A stretch of DNA of 9,396 nt from contig CAJGDF010000054.1 of the NCBI GenBank assembly GCA_904502105.1, positions 1 to 9,396 on the forward strand, in the 5' to 3' direction. Made by a program: the position numbers and the translations under genes. Below, piece after piece: positions 1 through 7,349 of this stretch; within the stretch, counting starts at the first letter, position 1, and the number at the start of each line of letters is the position of its first letter. This stretch comes from an uncultured Clostridia bacterium (lineage in GTDB: Bacteria; Bacillota; Clostridia; Oscillospirales; UBA644). The notes beneath the pieces were generated by a model, which saw only the letters and a list, made by a program, of their open reading frames with translations, made no database searches and was not told the origin of the DNA.

Positions 1-1777
1 CGGAAAGATCGAACGAAAGAACGCAGCGGTCACCGTCAACATCATAGATCTCATCGGTGCTGTGCAGACAAACACCGACAGTTTCTTTTTCGATTATATC
101 TATTTTACGGTCGGTAAAAGTTCTCCATGCGGAAAGATCAGGAGAAACGGAAACGCTTTCGGGGGCTTTATTTTCGGAACATTCATATGTTGCTTGATAG
201 GGAACGAAATACTCAAATTCTACCCTATCGGCTTCAAATTCTTTGCCGAAGTCAACACGCAGACAGCCGCCGTCTATACGCAGGCCGCCCCAACGGTAGA
301 ACGAAACACCGTCAAAGAACGTATCTTTCTTGCCGTCAAAAGCGAACTCACCGTCGCAACCGCGAAGAAGATAGTTAGGCTGATTAAAGAAAATATCACG
401 GCATTTCTGAACTTCGGGGATAGAAGTCGGACCTGCACGGCGAAGCGAACGTTTTTCGAGAGAATCGTTATCCGTTCTGAAAAATACTGTTTCGGCATAT
501 TTTACGGCATCGGACGGAACGGAGACGGAAGCCGTCGTACCGATCTTTTTGATATTGTATTCGGTATCGACAAGCTTATAGCTGTCAAGTCCGATGACCT
601 GATGAGGTTTATCGCAAAGAAGCTTAGGCGCTTTTTCTGCATCACAGATCTCAAGAAGAACTGCTCTGAACGGATCTGCGGTAACTGCAACGGTCTGACC
701 GTAATCGTAAGCACCGAGAAGATGAGTATAGGGATGATGAATAATGACCGCAACTTTATCGCATTTTTCGAGACCGATCTCTTCGTTTAAAGTTACGTTA
801 ACATCTTTCTTATTCCAGCTCTGATTGCCGAAAGAAAGAACTCTGCGTTCACCGTTGCCACGGCTTACTGCGTTGATCCCGTAGATATCTTCGGGAAGGA
901 TCATACCGTCAACGAGGATATCGCGAAGTCTGCGGTGAAGGTTATAAATATGAGCGAGCTTTGCATGTTCATCATCACGCAAAAGCCAGGGATTGCCGTA
1001 AATTTCAGGCGCAAGGATAAGACATCTGTTGAACGCCTGATAGATAAGATCGTCTTCAAAGCGATCCATACAAGACGAAAGACAAGTACCGTGGTCCTCG
1101 GTCAGACGTTTAAGGTCGTCAACTTCGCCCCTTGAGAAGATAAATGCTCTGTGGTGAGGCGCAGTACAGGGGTTCGCCTGATGAACGTCAACATATGTCT
1201 CACCGCCCTGCCAAAGAAAAGTAGTGGCATATTTTTCGCATTCGCCGAGATCGATGCGATGGTTAAGAATTATAAGATCGGGATTATATTCGCGGCACTC
1301 AACAGCCATACGTTCAAAGTTGGGACGTTTTTCGGGACGTAAGTTTGAACAACAAGCATCCAATTTTATAAGCCCAAACTCATAATCACGGCAAAGAGAG
1401 ACCATAAGCTCATGGCGTGCATTTGCTTCTTCTTCGGTATCCCCGAATCCGTCGGGACCGCACCACATACCGAGCTTTGTACCTATTTCTGCGGCAACTT
1501 TACCGATATTTTTATAACCGTCGGGATATTTTCTCTTCATTTTTTCGCTGTCAAGGGTCTGATATGTGCCTGCGTTGCCGTCAAGATTACCGGCATCGAG
1601 AGCGTAAATATCGAGCTGCATACCGTAGTTATCCTTTATCCAGCGGAAATATTCGAGATTTGCAAGGGTCTGCTCTTCGGTAGAGCCTTCAAATGTGCTG
1701 TTTATCCATGAAAAATACTGCGCACGTGACGGAGTTTTTTCATCCGCACCTGCTGTTTTTTTATTTTTAACATCCAT
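1..1777 (-). CDS. Clan GH-D-like (alpha-galactosidase-type) glycoside hydrolase, downstream tandem paralogue, 3' end outside window
   Basis: The frame is open from an ATG at 1777 to the left edge (592 codons, no stop), so the C-terminus is missing. It aligns almost without gaps to the protein of the neighbouring gene at 1805-4057, with most residues identical. The barrel is at about residues 20-320: the first strand has FSWINSTFEGSTEE, then GTKLGMWCGPDGFGDT, then a K-L-D-A segment whose Asp (about D140) sits where clan GH-D enzymes carry their nucleophile. From about residue 460 it resembles an F5/8-type C beta-sandwich (AFDGKKDTFFDG, then LRVDFGKEF). No signal peptide is visible, so it is probably cytoplasmic. 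The start is supported by GAAAGGA at 1788-1794, ten bases upstream. The 27-base gap to the upstream gene has no terminator, so the two are probably co-transcribed. The hydrolase assignment rests on fold-level resemblance; the substrate is unknown. Confidence 0.87.
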   Translation of the reverse strand, partial: MDVKNKKTAGADEKTPSRAQYFSWINSTFEGSTEEQTLANLEYFRWIKDNYGMQLDIYALDAGNLDGNAGTYQTLDSEKMKRKYPDGYKNIGKVAAEIGTKLGMWCGPDGFGDTEEEANARHELMVSLCRDYEFGLIKLDACCSNLRPEKRPNFERMAVECREYNPDLIILNHRIDLGECEKYATTFLWQGGETYVDVHQANPCTAPHHRAFIFSRGEVDDLKRLTEDHGTCLSSCMDRFEDDLIYQAFNRCLILAPEIYGNPWLLRDDEHAKLAHIYNLHRRLRDILVDGMILPEDIYGINAVSRGNGERRVLSFGNQSWNKKDVNVTLNEEIGLEKCDKVAVIIHHPYTHLLGAYDYGQTVAVTADPFRAVLLEICDAEKAPKLLCDKPHQVIGLDSYKLVDTEYNIKKIGTTASVSVPSDAVKYAETVFFRTDNDSLEKRSLRRAGPTSIPEVQKCRDIFFNQPNYLLRGCDGEFAFDGKKDTFFDGVSFYRWGGLRIDGGCLRVDFGKEFEADRVEFEYFVPYQATYECSENKAPESVSVSPDLSAWRTFTDRKIDIIEKETVGVCLHSTDEIYDVDGDRCVLSFDLS

Positions 1778-1804
1778 AGATGCAAAATCCTTTCTCAAAA
1801 TATT

Positions 1805-4057
1805 TTAGTTAAGAGGATCGCAAAGATAGATATCGGAAACGAAATCGGTATGATCCTTATCAAAGAGAAGTACCCAGACGGTGAGGTCACGGTCAAGCAT
1901 TTCTTTTGTTACGGGGATATAGTAGGTGTAATTGCGGTCAACGTTACGTACACAACATTCCCAGACGTTCGACTTAAACGACGGAGCGCGGTCGGGCGCA
2001 GCGTAAAGATTATCCATACATTCCATGGCGACGAATGCACCGTCAACGCCGTGAACACCCTCCATTGCAATCGAGAGATAGCAACCCTCTTTCCAGTCTT
2101 CACGTTTAATGCGGACGACAGTCTTCTGTGCGCCGATAACGGGACGTTTTTCAATGGACGGCATAAGGTTGTTAGCTCTGGGATTTTCGAGTTTGAGGAT
2201 CTTTCCGTCTTTGACAAGAGAAATACGGTAAATTCTGCTCAGAGGCTCGGGCATACGAAGGTAACGAACAGAGCCGTTAATATCAAATGAAAGGACACAG
2301 CGTTTGCCGTCGAGCTGATAAACTTCGTCAGCATGGCTTGAAACGACTGTTACGGTCTCTTCCTCGACAACATCGATCTTCTGATCCTTAAATGTTCTCC
2401 AACGGAGAAGATCGGTGGAGATATCGATCTTTTCGGGAGCCTTATTTTCGGAACATTCGATCGTCGGAGTATTGGGAACAAAATATTCAAACTCAACTCT
2501 GTCGGCATTGAATTCTTTGCCGAAGTCAACTCTCAGACAGCCTCCGTCAAGGCGCATATTGCCCCAACGGTAGAAAGAAGTACCGTCAAAGAAAGTATCT
2601 TTCTTGCCGTCAAACGCAAATTCGCTGTCACAGCCGCGGAAAACATAGTTTCTCTGATTAAAGAAGAAATCTCTTGTTTTCTGAACTTCAGGGATAGAGG
2701 TCGGACCTGCGCGGCGAAGAGAACGACGTTCGAGAGAATCGTTATCCATAGTAAAGAGCGCGGTCTCAGCAAGCCTTGCAGCATTTGTTGCAGGGATAGG
2801 AACGGAAGCGGTAACACCGATCTTTTTGATGTTATATTCAGTATCAACGATCTTATAGTCTTTTTCGCCGATAACCTGATGAGGTTTATCGCAAAGAAGC
2901 TTGGGAGCAACATTGGCATCGCATATTTCAAGAAGGACGGCTCTGAACGGATCAACGGTAACATTTACAGACTGTCCGTACTCATATGTTCCGAGATTAT
3001 GAGTGTAGGGATGATGAATGATAACTGCAACCCTATCGCATTTTTCAAGGCCGATCTCCTCGTTAAGAGTTACTTTAACATCTTTCTTTTTCCAACTCGG
3101 ATTACCGAAAGAAAGAATTCTTCTTTCAGCGTTACCTCTGCTTACGGCATTGACGCCGTAAATATCCTCGGGAAGGATAATACCTTCAACGAGAATATCG
3201 CGGAGCCTGCGATGAAGATTATAGATATGAGCGAGTTTTGCGTGTTCGTCATCACGTAAAAGCCACGGATTGGCATAAATTTCGGGGGCAAGGATAAGGC
3301 ATCTGTTAAACGCCTGATAAATAAGATCATCCTCAAATCTGTCCATACAGGAGGAAAGACAAACGCCGTGGTCTTCTGTCAGACGCTGAAGTCCGTCAAC
3401 CTCACCTCTTGTAAAAGTAAACGCTCTGTGATGAGGCGCAGTAGAGGGGTTATGAGTATGAACGTCAACATATGTTTCGCCGCCCTGCCAAAGGAAAGTT
3501 GTAGCGTATTTCAAGCCCTCACCGAGATCAAGACGGTGGTTAAGAAGAATAAGTTCAGGCGCATATTTTCTGCATTCTTCCATCATGCGGCAGAATTCGG
3601 GGCGTTTTTCGGGACGGAGGCCTGAGCATACAGCATCCATTTTAAACAATCCGAATTGATAATCACGGCAAAGAGAAACCATGAGCTCGTGACGAGCATC
3701 AGCATCCTCTTGGGTATCTCCGAAGCCGTCGGGACCGCACCATACACCGAGCTTTATACCGAGATCCTTTGCCGCCTTCGCAACATTTTTATATCCGTTC
3801 GGATACTGTTTTGAAAGCTTTTCGCCTTCAAGCGTCTGGTATGTACCGGCAGAACCGTCGAGGTTTCCGGCATCCCATGCGTAGATATCGATCTGCATTC
3901 CGTAAGTTTCTTTAAGCCAGCGGAAATAATCGAGGTTTGCAAGGGTCTGTTCTTCGGTAGACCCCTCGTTTGTATTGTTTACCCAGGAAAAATATTGAGC
4001 AAGCGACGGAGTTTTTTCGTCCGCACCCGCTGTTTTTTTATCTTTAACTATATCCAT
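1805..4057 (-). CDS. Clan GH-D-like (alpha-galactosidase-type) TIM-barrel hydrolase with C-terminal F5/8-type domain, upstream tandem paralogue
   Basis: Complete 750-residue protein without signal peptide or membrane segment, probably cytoplasmic. Residues about 20-320 read as an alpha-galactosidase-like barrel: IDIYAWDAGNLDG (57-69), GIKLGVWCGPDGFGDT (100-115), then F-K-M-D-A with D141 as likely nucleophile, LILLNHRLD (169-177) and FLWQGGETYVDVH (188-200). Residues 240-290 (RFEDDLIYQAFNR and following) resemble the barrel end of GH36/GH27 proteins. A short beta-rich region follows (320-420), then an F5/8 C (discoidin-like) sandwich at about 465-630 and a further beta-rich tail at 640-750. 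It lacks the N-terminal beta-sandwich of classic GH36 enzymes. It is first in a two-gene unit with its paralogue and has a strong promoter just upstream. GAAAGG at 4068-4073, ten bases before the ATG, supports the start. Family and retaining alpha-glycosidase activity are inferred from motif layout; the substrate is unknown. Confidence 0.9.
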   Translation of the reverse strand: MDIVKDKKTAGADEKTPSLAQYFSWVNNTNEGSTEEQTLANLDYFRWLKETYGMQIDIYAWDAGNLDGSAGTYQTLEGEKLSKQYPNGYKNVAKAAKDLGIKLGVWCGPDGFGDTQEDADARHELMVSLCRDYQFGLFKMDAVCSGLRPEKRPEFCRMMEECRKYAPELILLNHRLDLGEGLKYATTFLWQGGETYVDVHTHNPSTAPHHRAFTFTRGEVDGLQRLTEDHGVCLSSCMDRFEDDLIYQAFNRCLILAPEIYANPWLLRDDEHAKLAHIYNLHRRLRDILVEGIILPEDIYGVNAVSRGNAERRILSFGNPSWKKKDVKVTLNEEIGLEKCDRVAVIIHHPYTHNLGTYEYGQSVNVTVDPFRAVLLEICDANVAPKLLCDKPHQVIGEKDYKIVDTEYNIKKIGVTASVPIPATNAARLAETALFTMDNDSLERRSLRRAGPTSIPEVQKTRDFFFNQRNYVFRGCDSEFAFDGKKDTFFDGTSFYRWGNMRLDGGCLRVDFGKEFNADRVEFEYFVPNTPTIECSENKAPEKIDISTDLLRWRTFKDQKIDVVEEETVTVVSSHADEVYQLDGKRCVLSFDINGSVRYLRMPEPLSRIYRISLVKDGKILKLENPRANNLMPSIEKRPVIGAQKTVVRIKREDWKEGCYLSIAMEGVHGVDGAFVAMECMDNLYAAPDRAPSFKSNVWECCVRNVDRNYTYYIPVTKEMLDRDLTVWVLLFDKDHTDFVSDIYLCDPLN

Positions 4058-4085
4058 AATTTCAAAACCTTTCAGATTTTTTTTA

Positions 4086-4114
4086 ATTGTATCATATTAA
4101 AGTTTTTTTGTCAA
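4086..4114 (-). promoter_or_regulatory. Sigma-A promoter for the tandem GH-D-like genes
   Basis: On the minus strand a perfect -35 box TTGACA (4109-4114) is followed by a 17-base spacer and TACAAT (4086-4091), one mismatch from consensus. An overlapping TATGAT lies at 4091-4096. Transcription would begin near 4079, giving a leader of only about 20 bases before the ATG at 4057, with GAAAGG at 4068-4073. Together with the terminator just upstream, this makes the hydrolase pair its own transcription unit. No operator or attenuator is evident in the short leader. Confidence 0.8.
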
Positions 4115-4170
4115 TAAACAAGGTGAATTTTCTTGACTTTTCCCAATGTTGAACAAGCCCACCTTATCGC

Positions 4171-4201
4171 AAAAATCCTCGGATAACGATATTTCCGAGA
4201 A
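4171..4201 (-). terminator. Rho-independent terminator after the activase gene
   Basis: Read on the minus strand, TTCTCGGA (4194-4201) pairs with TCCGAGGA (4176-4183) across a 10-base loop. The 8-bp stem has one G-U wobble and is followed by five U (4171-4175). It lies about 20 bases after the activase stop codon and about 60 bases before the promoter of the next unit, so it should end the glycyl radical enzyme transcript. Confidence 0.7.
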
Positions 4202-4220
4202 CTTATTTTCAAAAAGATAA

Positions 4221-4982
4221 TTATAATAATGCTTCGATAGCAGCTTTTTTACTCTCTCCGATTTTGTGATACTTAAGAAGTTCGTGTTTCAATCCACGGT
4301 CAGAGCAGTAGCGGCTGATCCGTTCGATCTCCTCGCCATCATTAAATCCGGGAATAACAGGTGTTCGAACAATGACAGATCTGTCTGTACTGATGAGTTT
4401 GCCGAGATTTTCGAGGATCAAGGCATTGCCGACTCCCGTTCCCGATTTATGAAGATCAGAATCAAGCGCCTTGATATCGTAAAGAAAACAGTCAACATAT
4501 TCAATAACTTTTTCAAAATGACCCCACGGAACATTTCCTGCAGTATCAACGGCAACACTAATACCGCTGTCTGAACACTTTTTCGCCAGTTCTGCGATAA
4601 ATTCAGGGTATAACATACATTCTCCACCTGAAAACGTTACACCGCCGCCTGTTGCAAAATAATAATCCTTATCGGATAAAATGATTCTATACAGTTCATC
4701 AACAGAATAGCTTTTTCCGTAGAGTTTTCTTGCTTCGGCAGGGCAAATTTCAACACACGAGCCGCAGTGAATACATTTATCTTTATGTTCGCATATTTTT
4801 TTACAAAAGCCGCACCCGGTACATTTTTCCAAAAACAGCCCCAGCTGAGATCCTGAAGATTTGCTTTCGGGGTTATGACACCAAAAGCAGTTCATATTGC
4901 ATCCTTTGAAAAAAACAGTGGTTCGTATACCGGGTCCGTCAACCGTAGACGCACGATTTATATCAAACACTAACGGATTCAT
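4221..4982 (-). CDS. Glycyl radical enzyme activating enzyme (radical SAM)
   Basis: This 253-residue protein should use S-adenosylmethionine and a [4Fe-4S] cluster to abstract hydrogen from the glycine of its partner enzyme, in the cytoplasm under anoxic conditions. The radical-SAM cluster motif is C28-x3-C32-x2-C35, preceded by the activase signature DGPGIRTTVFFKGC (15-28). Two ferredoxin-type four-cysteine motifs follow: C54/C57/C60/C64 and C70/C73/C76/C80. That insert is typical of activases for dehydratase- and decarboxylase-type glycyl radical enzymes and absent from the short pyruvate formate-lyase activase. Other family motifs are GGVTFSGGE (113-121), DTAGNVPW, DIKALD and LKYHKIGESK. 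The usual Pro after SGGE is Cys122. The C-terminus ends right after the YHKIGESK motif, some tens of residues earlier than usual. It follows its partner gene by 68 bases. No clear ribosome binding site precedes the ATG, and an in-frame TAA abuts it, so the start cannot lie further upstream. Confidence 0.95.
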   Translation of the reverse strand: MNPLVFDINRASTVDGPGIRTTVFFKGCNMNCFWCHNPESKSSGSQLGLFLEKCTGCGFCKKICEHKDKCIHCGSCVEICPAEARKLYGKSYSVDELYRIILSDKDYYFATGGGVTFSGGECMLYPEFIAELAKKCSDSGISVAVDTAGNVPWGHFEKVIEYVDCFLYDIKALDSDLHKSGTGVGNALILENLGKLISTDRSVIVRTPVIPGFNDGEEIERISRYCSDRGLKHELLKYHKIGESKKAAIEALL

Positions 4983-5050
4983 TTATTATTTGATATTGCA
5001 AAGTTTCTGTACTGTTTTCATCCGAACTTGGCAATACCTACTCCTCATTA

Positions 5051-7270
5051 TTATTTTAATCTTTCGATAATATCATCCTGCAGTTTTTTTGTTATATCAA
5101 CAAACACACCGCTATAGCCTGTGACGCGAACTCTCAGATCTCGGTGAAGATGCGGATTGAGTTGAGCATCGACAAGATCTTCGGCACAAACAGACGTCAC
5201 CTGCGCATGCAATCCGCCCCGATTGAAGTAGACAGCAAGCATTGCCGAAAATAAAGAAAGACCTGTGCTTCCCTCGAACTGTCTTGGATCTACATCAAGA
5301 TTCAAAGCCCCTGACAGAAAACCATTTGAAGGAATATTCAGCATAGAATTAAACATAGCGGTAAGACCGCTTGTACACGAACCGTTTGCAGGGCGGGCGT
5401 TCTGAGTAAATGACATTCCCGCAAGTCTTCCGTCGGGCGTTGCACCGTATCTGATACCGTCTTTAAGATGCCATGTATCACTCTGCAAGCATGGAACAAG
5501 AAAAAAACCGTCGGATTCCAGATATTTTGTACCCTTTTGACGAACGATATCTGCTATTTTTCTCGAAAATCTCCTAACATGGTCATTTGAAAGATCATCA
5601 TCGCTTCCATATTTGGGAACATTGCGGCACATTGCGTAAATCTGTTCATACCCATAAAAATTTACATCAACAGCGTCAAGAAGCTCGGAAACGGTCAGTT
5701 TATTTTCTCTGAAGCAAAGCGCATCCACAACAGTAAAGCAATCACAAACCGTACCGAACATCTCAAAAGCCTGAAGTGCAAAAACATATTTTGCGCAGGC
5801 AGAAAAGCTTTCTCCATTTTGAATGGGTATTGATGTAAAGCAATCCGTAAAAGTGCAGACGGTCCACGGTTTTCTGCGGCGAACACGAATCTCCTTGACT
5901 CCGTTCTCAACCTTTTTACAAACAAAATCCTCCACAAATTGATAGTATCTGTTATAAATATCCTCTATTGTTGCATTGGGATCATTTCTGAATTCACGCA
6001 AGACATTCAAAAAAACATCAGGCCAACCGTTTTCGGGACCTCTGATGTAGGCATTATTTACTTGCTCTGCTTCCTCTTTTGATTCAAAAGCATTAAAGGA
6101 ATATGATGAAGGATTTCCATGAAGCCAAAAGCTATGAGATCCGGGCGAAGGCCAGTTGCATCCGAAATGATGATAATTTTGAAAATCAGCAGACGGCAAT
6201 CCGAGCGACAGAAACGTCTTTTTTACGTTTGAATCATTATAAAACATCAGTGATGATGACTGAAGAGCCTTACCCGTTAAAATATTCCATAAATCAGGAT
6301 ATGCCTTATCCATCTCAGGTGCATAATAGAAAACAACCACAGGGTTTTTAAACGACGGTTGAATACATTCGGCAAACAAATAAGTCAGGTCGTTTACCGT
6401 AGGATTTTCATCAGCATCAGTGCCGCCCAATAAGAGATACTGAGGAGCATCAAAATTGAAGATTCTGCCCCACGTTGAGGTGTTGGATTCATCACCAACC
6501 TGATGTTCCCCTCTCCCCATGTTTAAATTATGCTTACAATAATAATCTGTAATCAGATCGGCTGCCTGCTCACGTGTTAATTTTCCGCTTTCAATATCTG
6601 CAACATAAAGAGGGTACAGTATTTTATCAAGACGTCCCAGTGTCAGCGTTGGATTAGCCGTAATATAAGAGCTGTCGATCAGTGTAATGATCCACAAAAG
6701 CTGAAGCGCAGTACGAAAATCAGTCGGCTTGTCATATGCTGCTTTTTTCAATGTTTCCGCAAGATCAGACATACCGCGTGATTCTGCGGCTTCAGAATAA
6801 CGGAGAATATAGCGTTGAATTGCTTCATAAATTTTTATGACCGACTGCAAAAAGAGCCTCCGTCCGTCGTGGGACTTTGAGTTCATAGATCTTCGAGCGT
6901 TATCAATCAGCCCTGTCAGACCGTACTCAACAACCATTTCCCAGTCATAAGAACAGTGTCCGGATTCAAAGATCGAGGTACGGTATGGAGAATTTGGATC
7001 ATATAAAAGCTTTTGATAGATGTTTTCTTCCTCATCCGTCAGTTCCCGAATTACAGAACGTCCCGCTATGAGATCATAATCTTCAAGCGGAACGGAAACT
7101 CTATCAAGAATTGAAGATAGATAACCGGCAAAACGAGCAGGTTGAGAAGAACCGATATAATCTTCCCTGATATCATATGCTATGAGAATTCGCTCTACAT
7201 CTGCCGCATGAATAGGACGTTCCGTTAAGACAGAAACGACCTCATTAATATTCTTCTGCATTCGATTCAT
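5051..7270 (-). CDS. Glycyl radical enzyme of the pyruvate formate-lyase superfamily, unassigned reaction (C-x-W active site)
   Basis: A 739-residue glycyl radical enzyme, slightly shorter than usual (about 760-850). The C-terminal glycyl radical motif RVRVTGYS places the radical on G718, followed by the typical ending Q731-D-D-I-I. GATPDGR (609-615) and KYGSDDD (553-559) are further family motifs, as are DLIAGR (66-71) and LGRLD (211-215). The thiyl cysteine is C371 in HFGCNWP. The residue two after it, Glu in glycerol/propanediol dehydratase, CutC and hydroxyproline dehydratase, is W373. The glycyl-domain segment usually reading QfN is QVT here. There is no N-terminal extension of the kind that targets microcompartments. 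Its activase lies 68 bases downstream. AGAGGAA at 7279-7285, eight bases before the ATG, supports the start. Family membership is certain. The substrate is not: neither plain pyruvate formate-lyase (Cys-Cys) nor a standard C-x-E dehydratase fits. Confidence 0.95.
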   Translation of the reverse strand: MNRMQKNINEVVSVLTERPIHAADVERILIAYDIREDYIGSSQPARFAGYLSSILDRVSVPLEDYDLIAGRSVIRELTDEEENIYQKLLYDPNSPYRTSIFESGHCSYDWEMVVEYGLTGLIDNARRSMNSKSHDGRRLFLQSVIKIYEAIQRYILRYSEAAESRGMSDLAETLKKAAYDKPTDFRTALQLLWIITLIDSSYITANPTLTLGRLDKILYPLYVADIESGKLTREQAADLITDYYCKHNLNMGRGEHQVGDESNTSTWGRIFNFDAPQYLLLGGTDADENPTVNDLTYLFAECIQPSFKNPVVVFYYAPEMDKAYPDLWNILTGKALQSSSLMFYNDSNVKKTFLSLGLPSADFQNYHHFGCNWPSPGSHSFWLHGNPSSYSFNAFESKEEAEQVNNAYIRGPENGWPDVFLNVLREFRNDPNATIEDIYNRYYQFVEDFVCKKVENGVKEIRVRRRKPWTVCTFTDCFTSIPIQNGESFSACAKYVFALQAFEMFGTVCDCFTVVDALCFRENKLTVSELLDAVDVNFYGYEQIYAMCRNVPKYGSDDDLSNDHVRRFSRKIADIVRQKGTKYLESDGFFLVPCLQSDTWHLKDGIRYGATPDGRLAGMSFTQNARPANGSCTSGLTAMFNSMLNIPSNGFLSGALNLDVDPRQFEGSTGLSLFSAMLAVYFNRGGLHAQVTSVCAEDLVDAQLNPHLHRDLRVRVTGYSGVFVDITKKLQDDIIERLK

Positions 7271-7291
7271 AATATTTATTCCTCTAAGCGG

Positions 7292-7318
7292 AAAATACCT
7301 CCGAATTGGAGGTATTTT
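7292..7318 (-). terminator. Perfect 11-bp hairpin between membrane-protein gene and glycyl radical enzyme gene
   Basis: AAAATACCTCC (7292-7302) and GGAGGTATTTT (7308-7318) are exact inverted repeats around a 5-base loop. Read on the minus strand the stem ends in TATTTT, so it can act as a short-U-tract intrinsic terminator for the gene at 7350-7988, whose stop is about 30 bases upstream. It also lies only 21 bases before the glycyl radical enzyme ATG, so it could instead be a 5' stabilising hairpin of that mRNA or a protein-binding palindrome. The structure itself is certain; its role is not. Confidence 0.6.
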
Positions 7319-7349
7319 GAATAATATTTTTAATTACGTTCTGATAAAA

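Noticed and set aside
62..790. Long plus-strand open frame (242 codons) and similar plus-strand frames at 1412-1711, 1850-2290 and 2879-3259
   Set aside because: They lie antisense to the tandem hydrolase genes, whose minus-strand frames match each other residue by residue. No start signals or recognisable protein motifs support the plus-strand frames; they come from codon bias.
4097..4230. Alternative-frame continuation of the activase for about 45 codons past its stop
   Set aside because: The tail reads plausibly (FSEISLSEDFCDKVG), but it runs across an intrinsic terminator stem and into the next promoter and shares no clear motif with activase C-termini. Kept only as a possible frameshift to test.
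4986..5048. 20-codon ORF between the glycyl radical enzyme and the activase as an independent gene
   Set aside because: Its ATG has no well-placed ribosome binding site and the peptide shows no pattern. It is mentioned only as a possible leader for activase translation.
4221..7270. Horizontal transfer of the glycyl radical enzyme pair from a composition shift
   Set aside because: Spot counts on a few 60-base lines gave about 43-45% GC here against about 45-53% in the hydrolase and mannosidase genes. The difference is too small and the sampling too thin. No insertion sequence, integrase, tRNA or terminal repeat is present.
5051..7270. Glycyl radical enzyme as pyruvate formate-lyase, glycerol/propanediol dehydratase or choline lyase
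   Set aside because: The thiyl loop lacks both the Cys-Cys of pyruvate formate-lyase and the Cys-x-Glu of the dehydratases and choline lyase, and no microcompartment or dehydrogenase partner genes are nearby.
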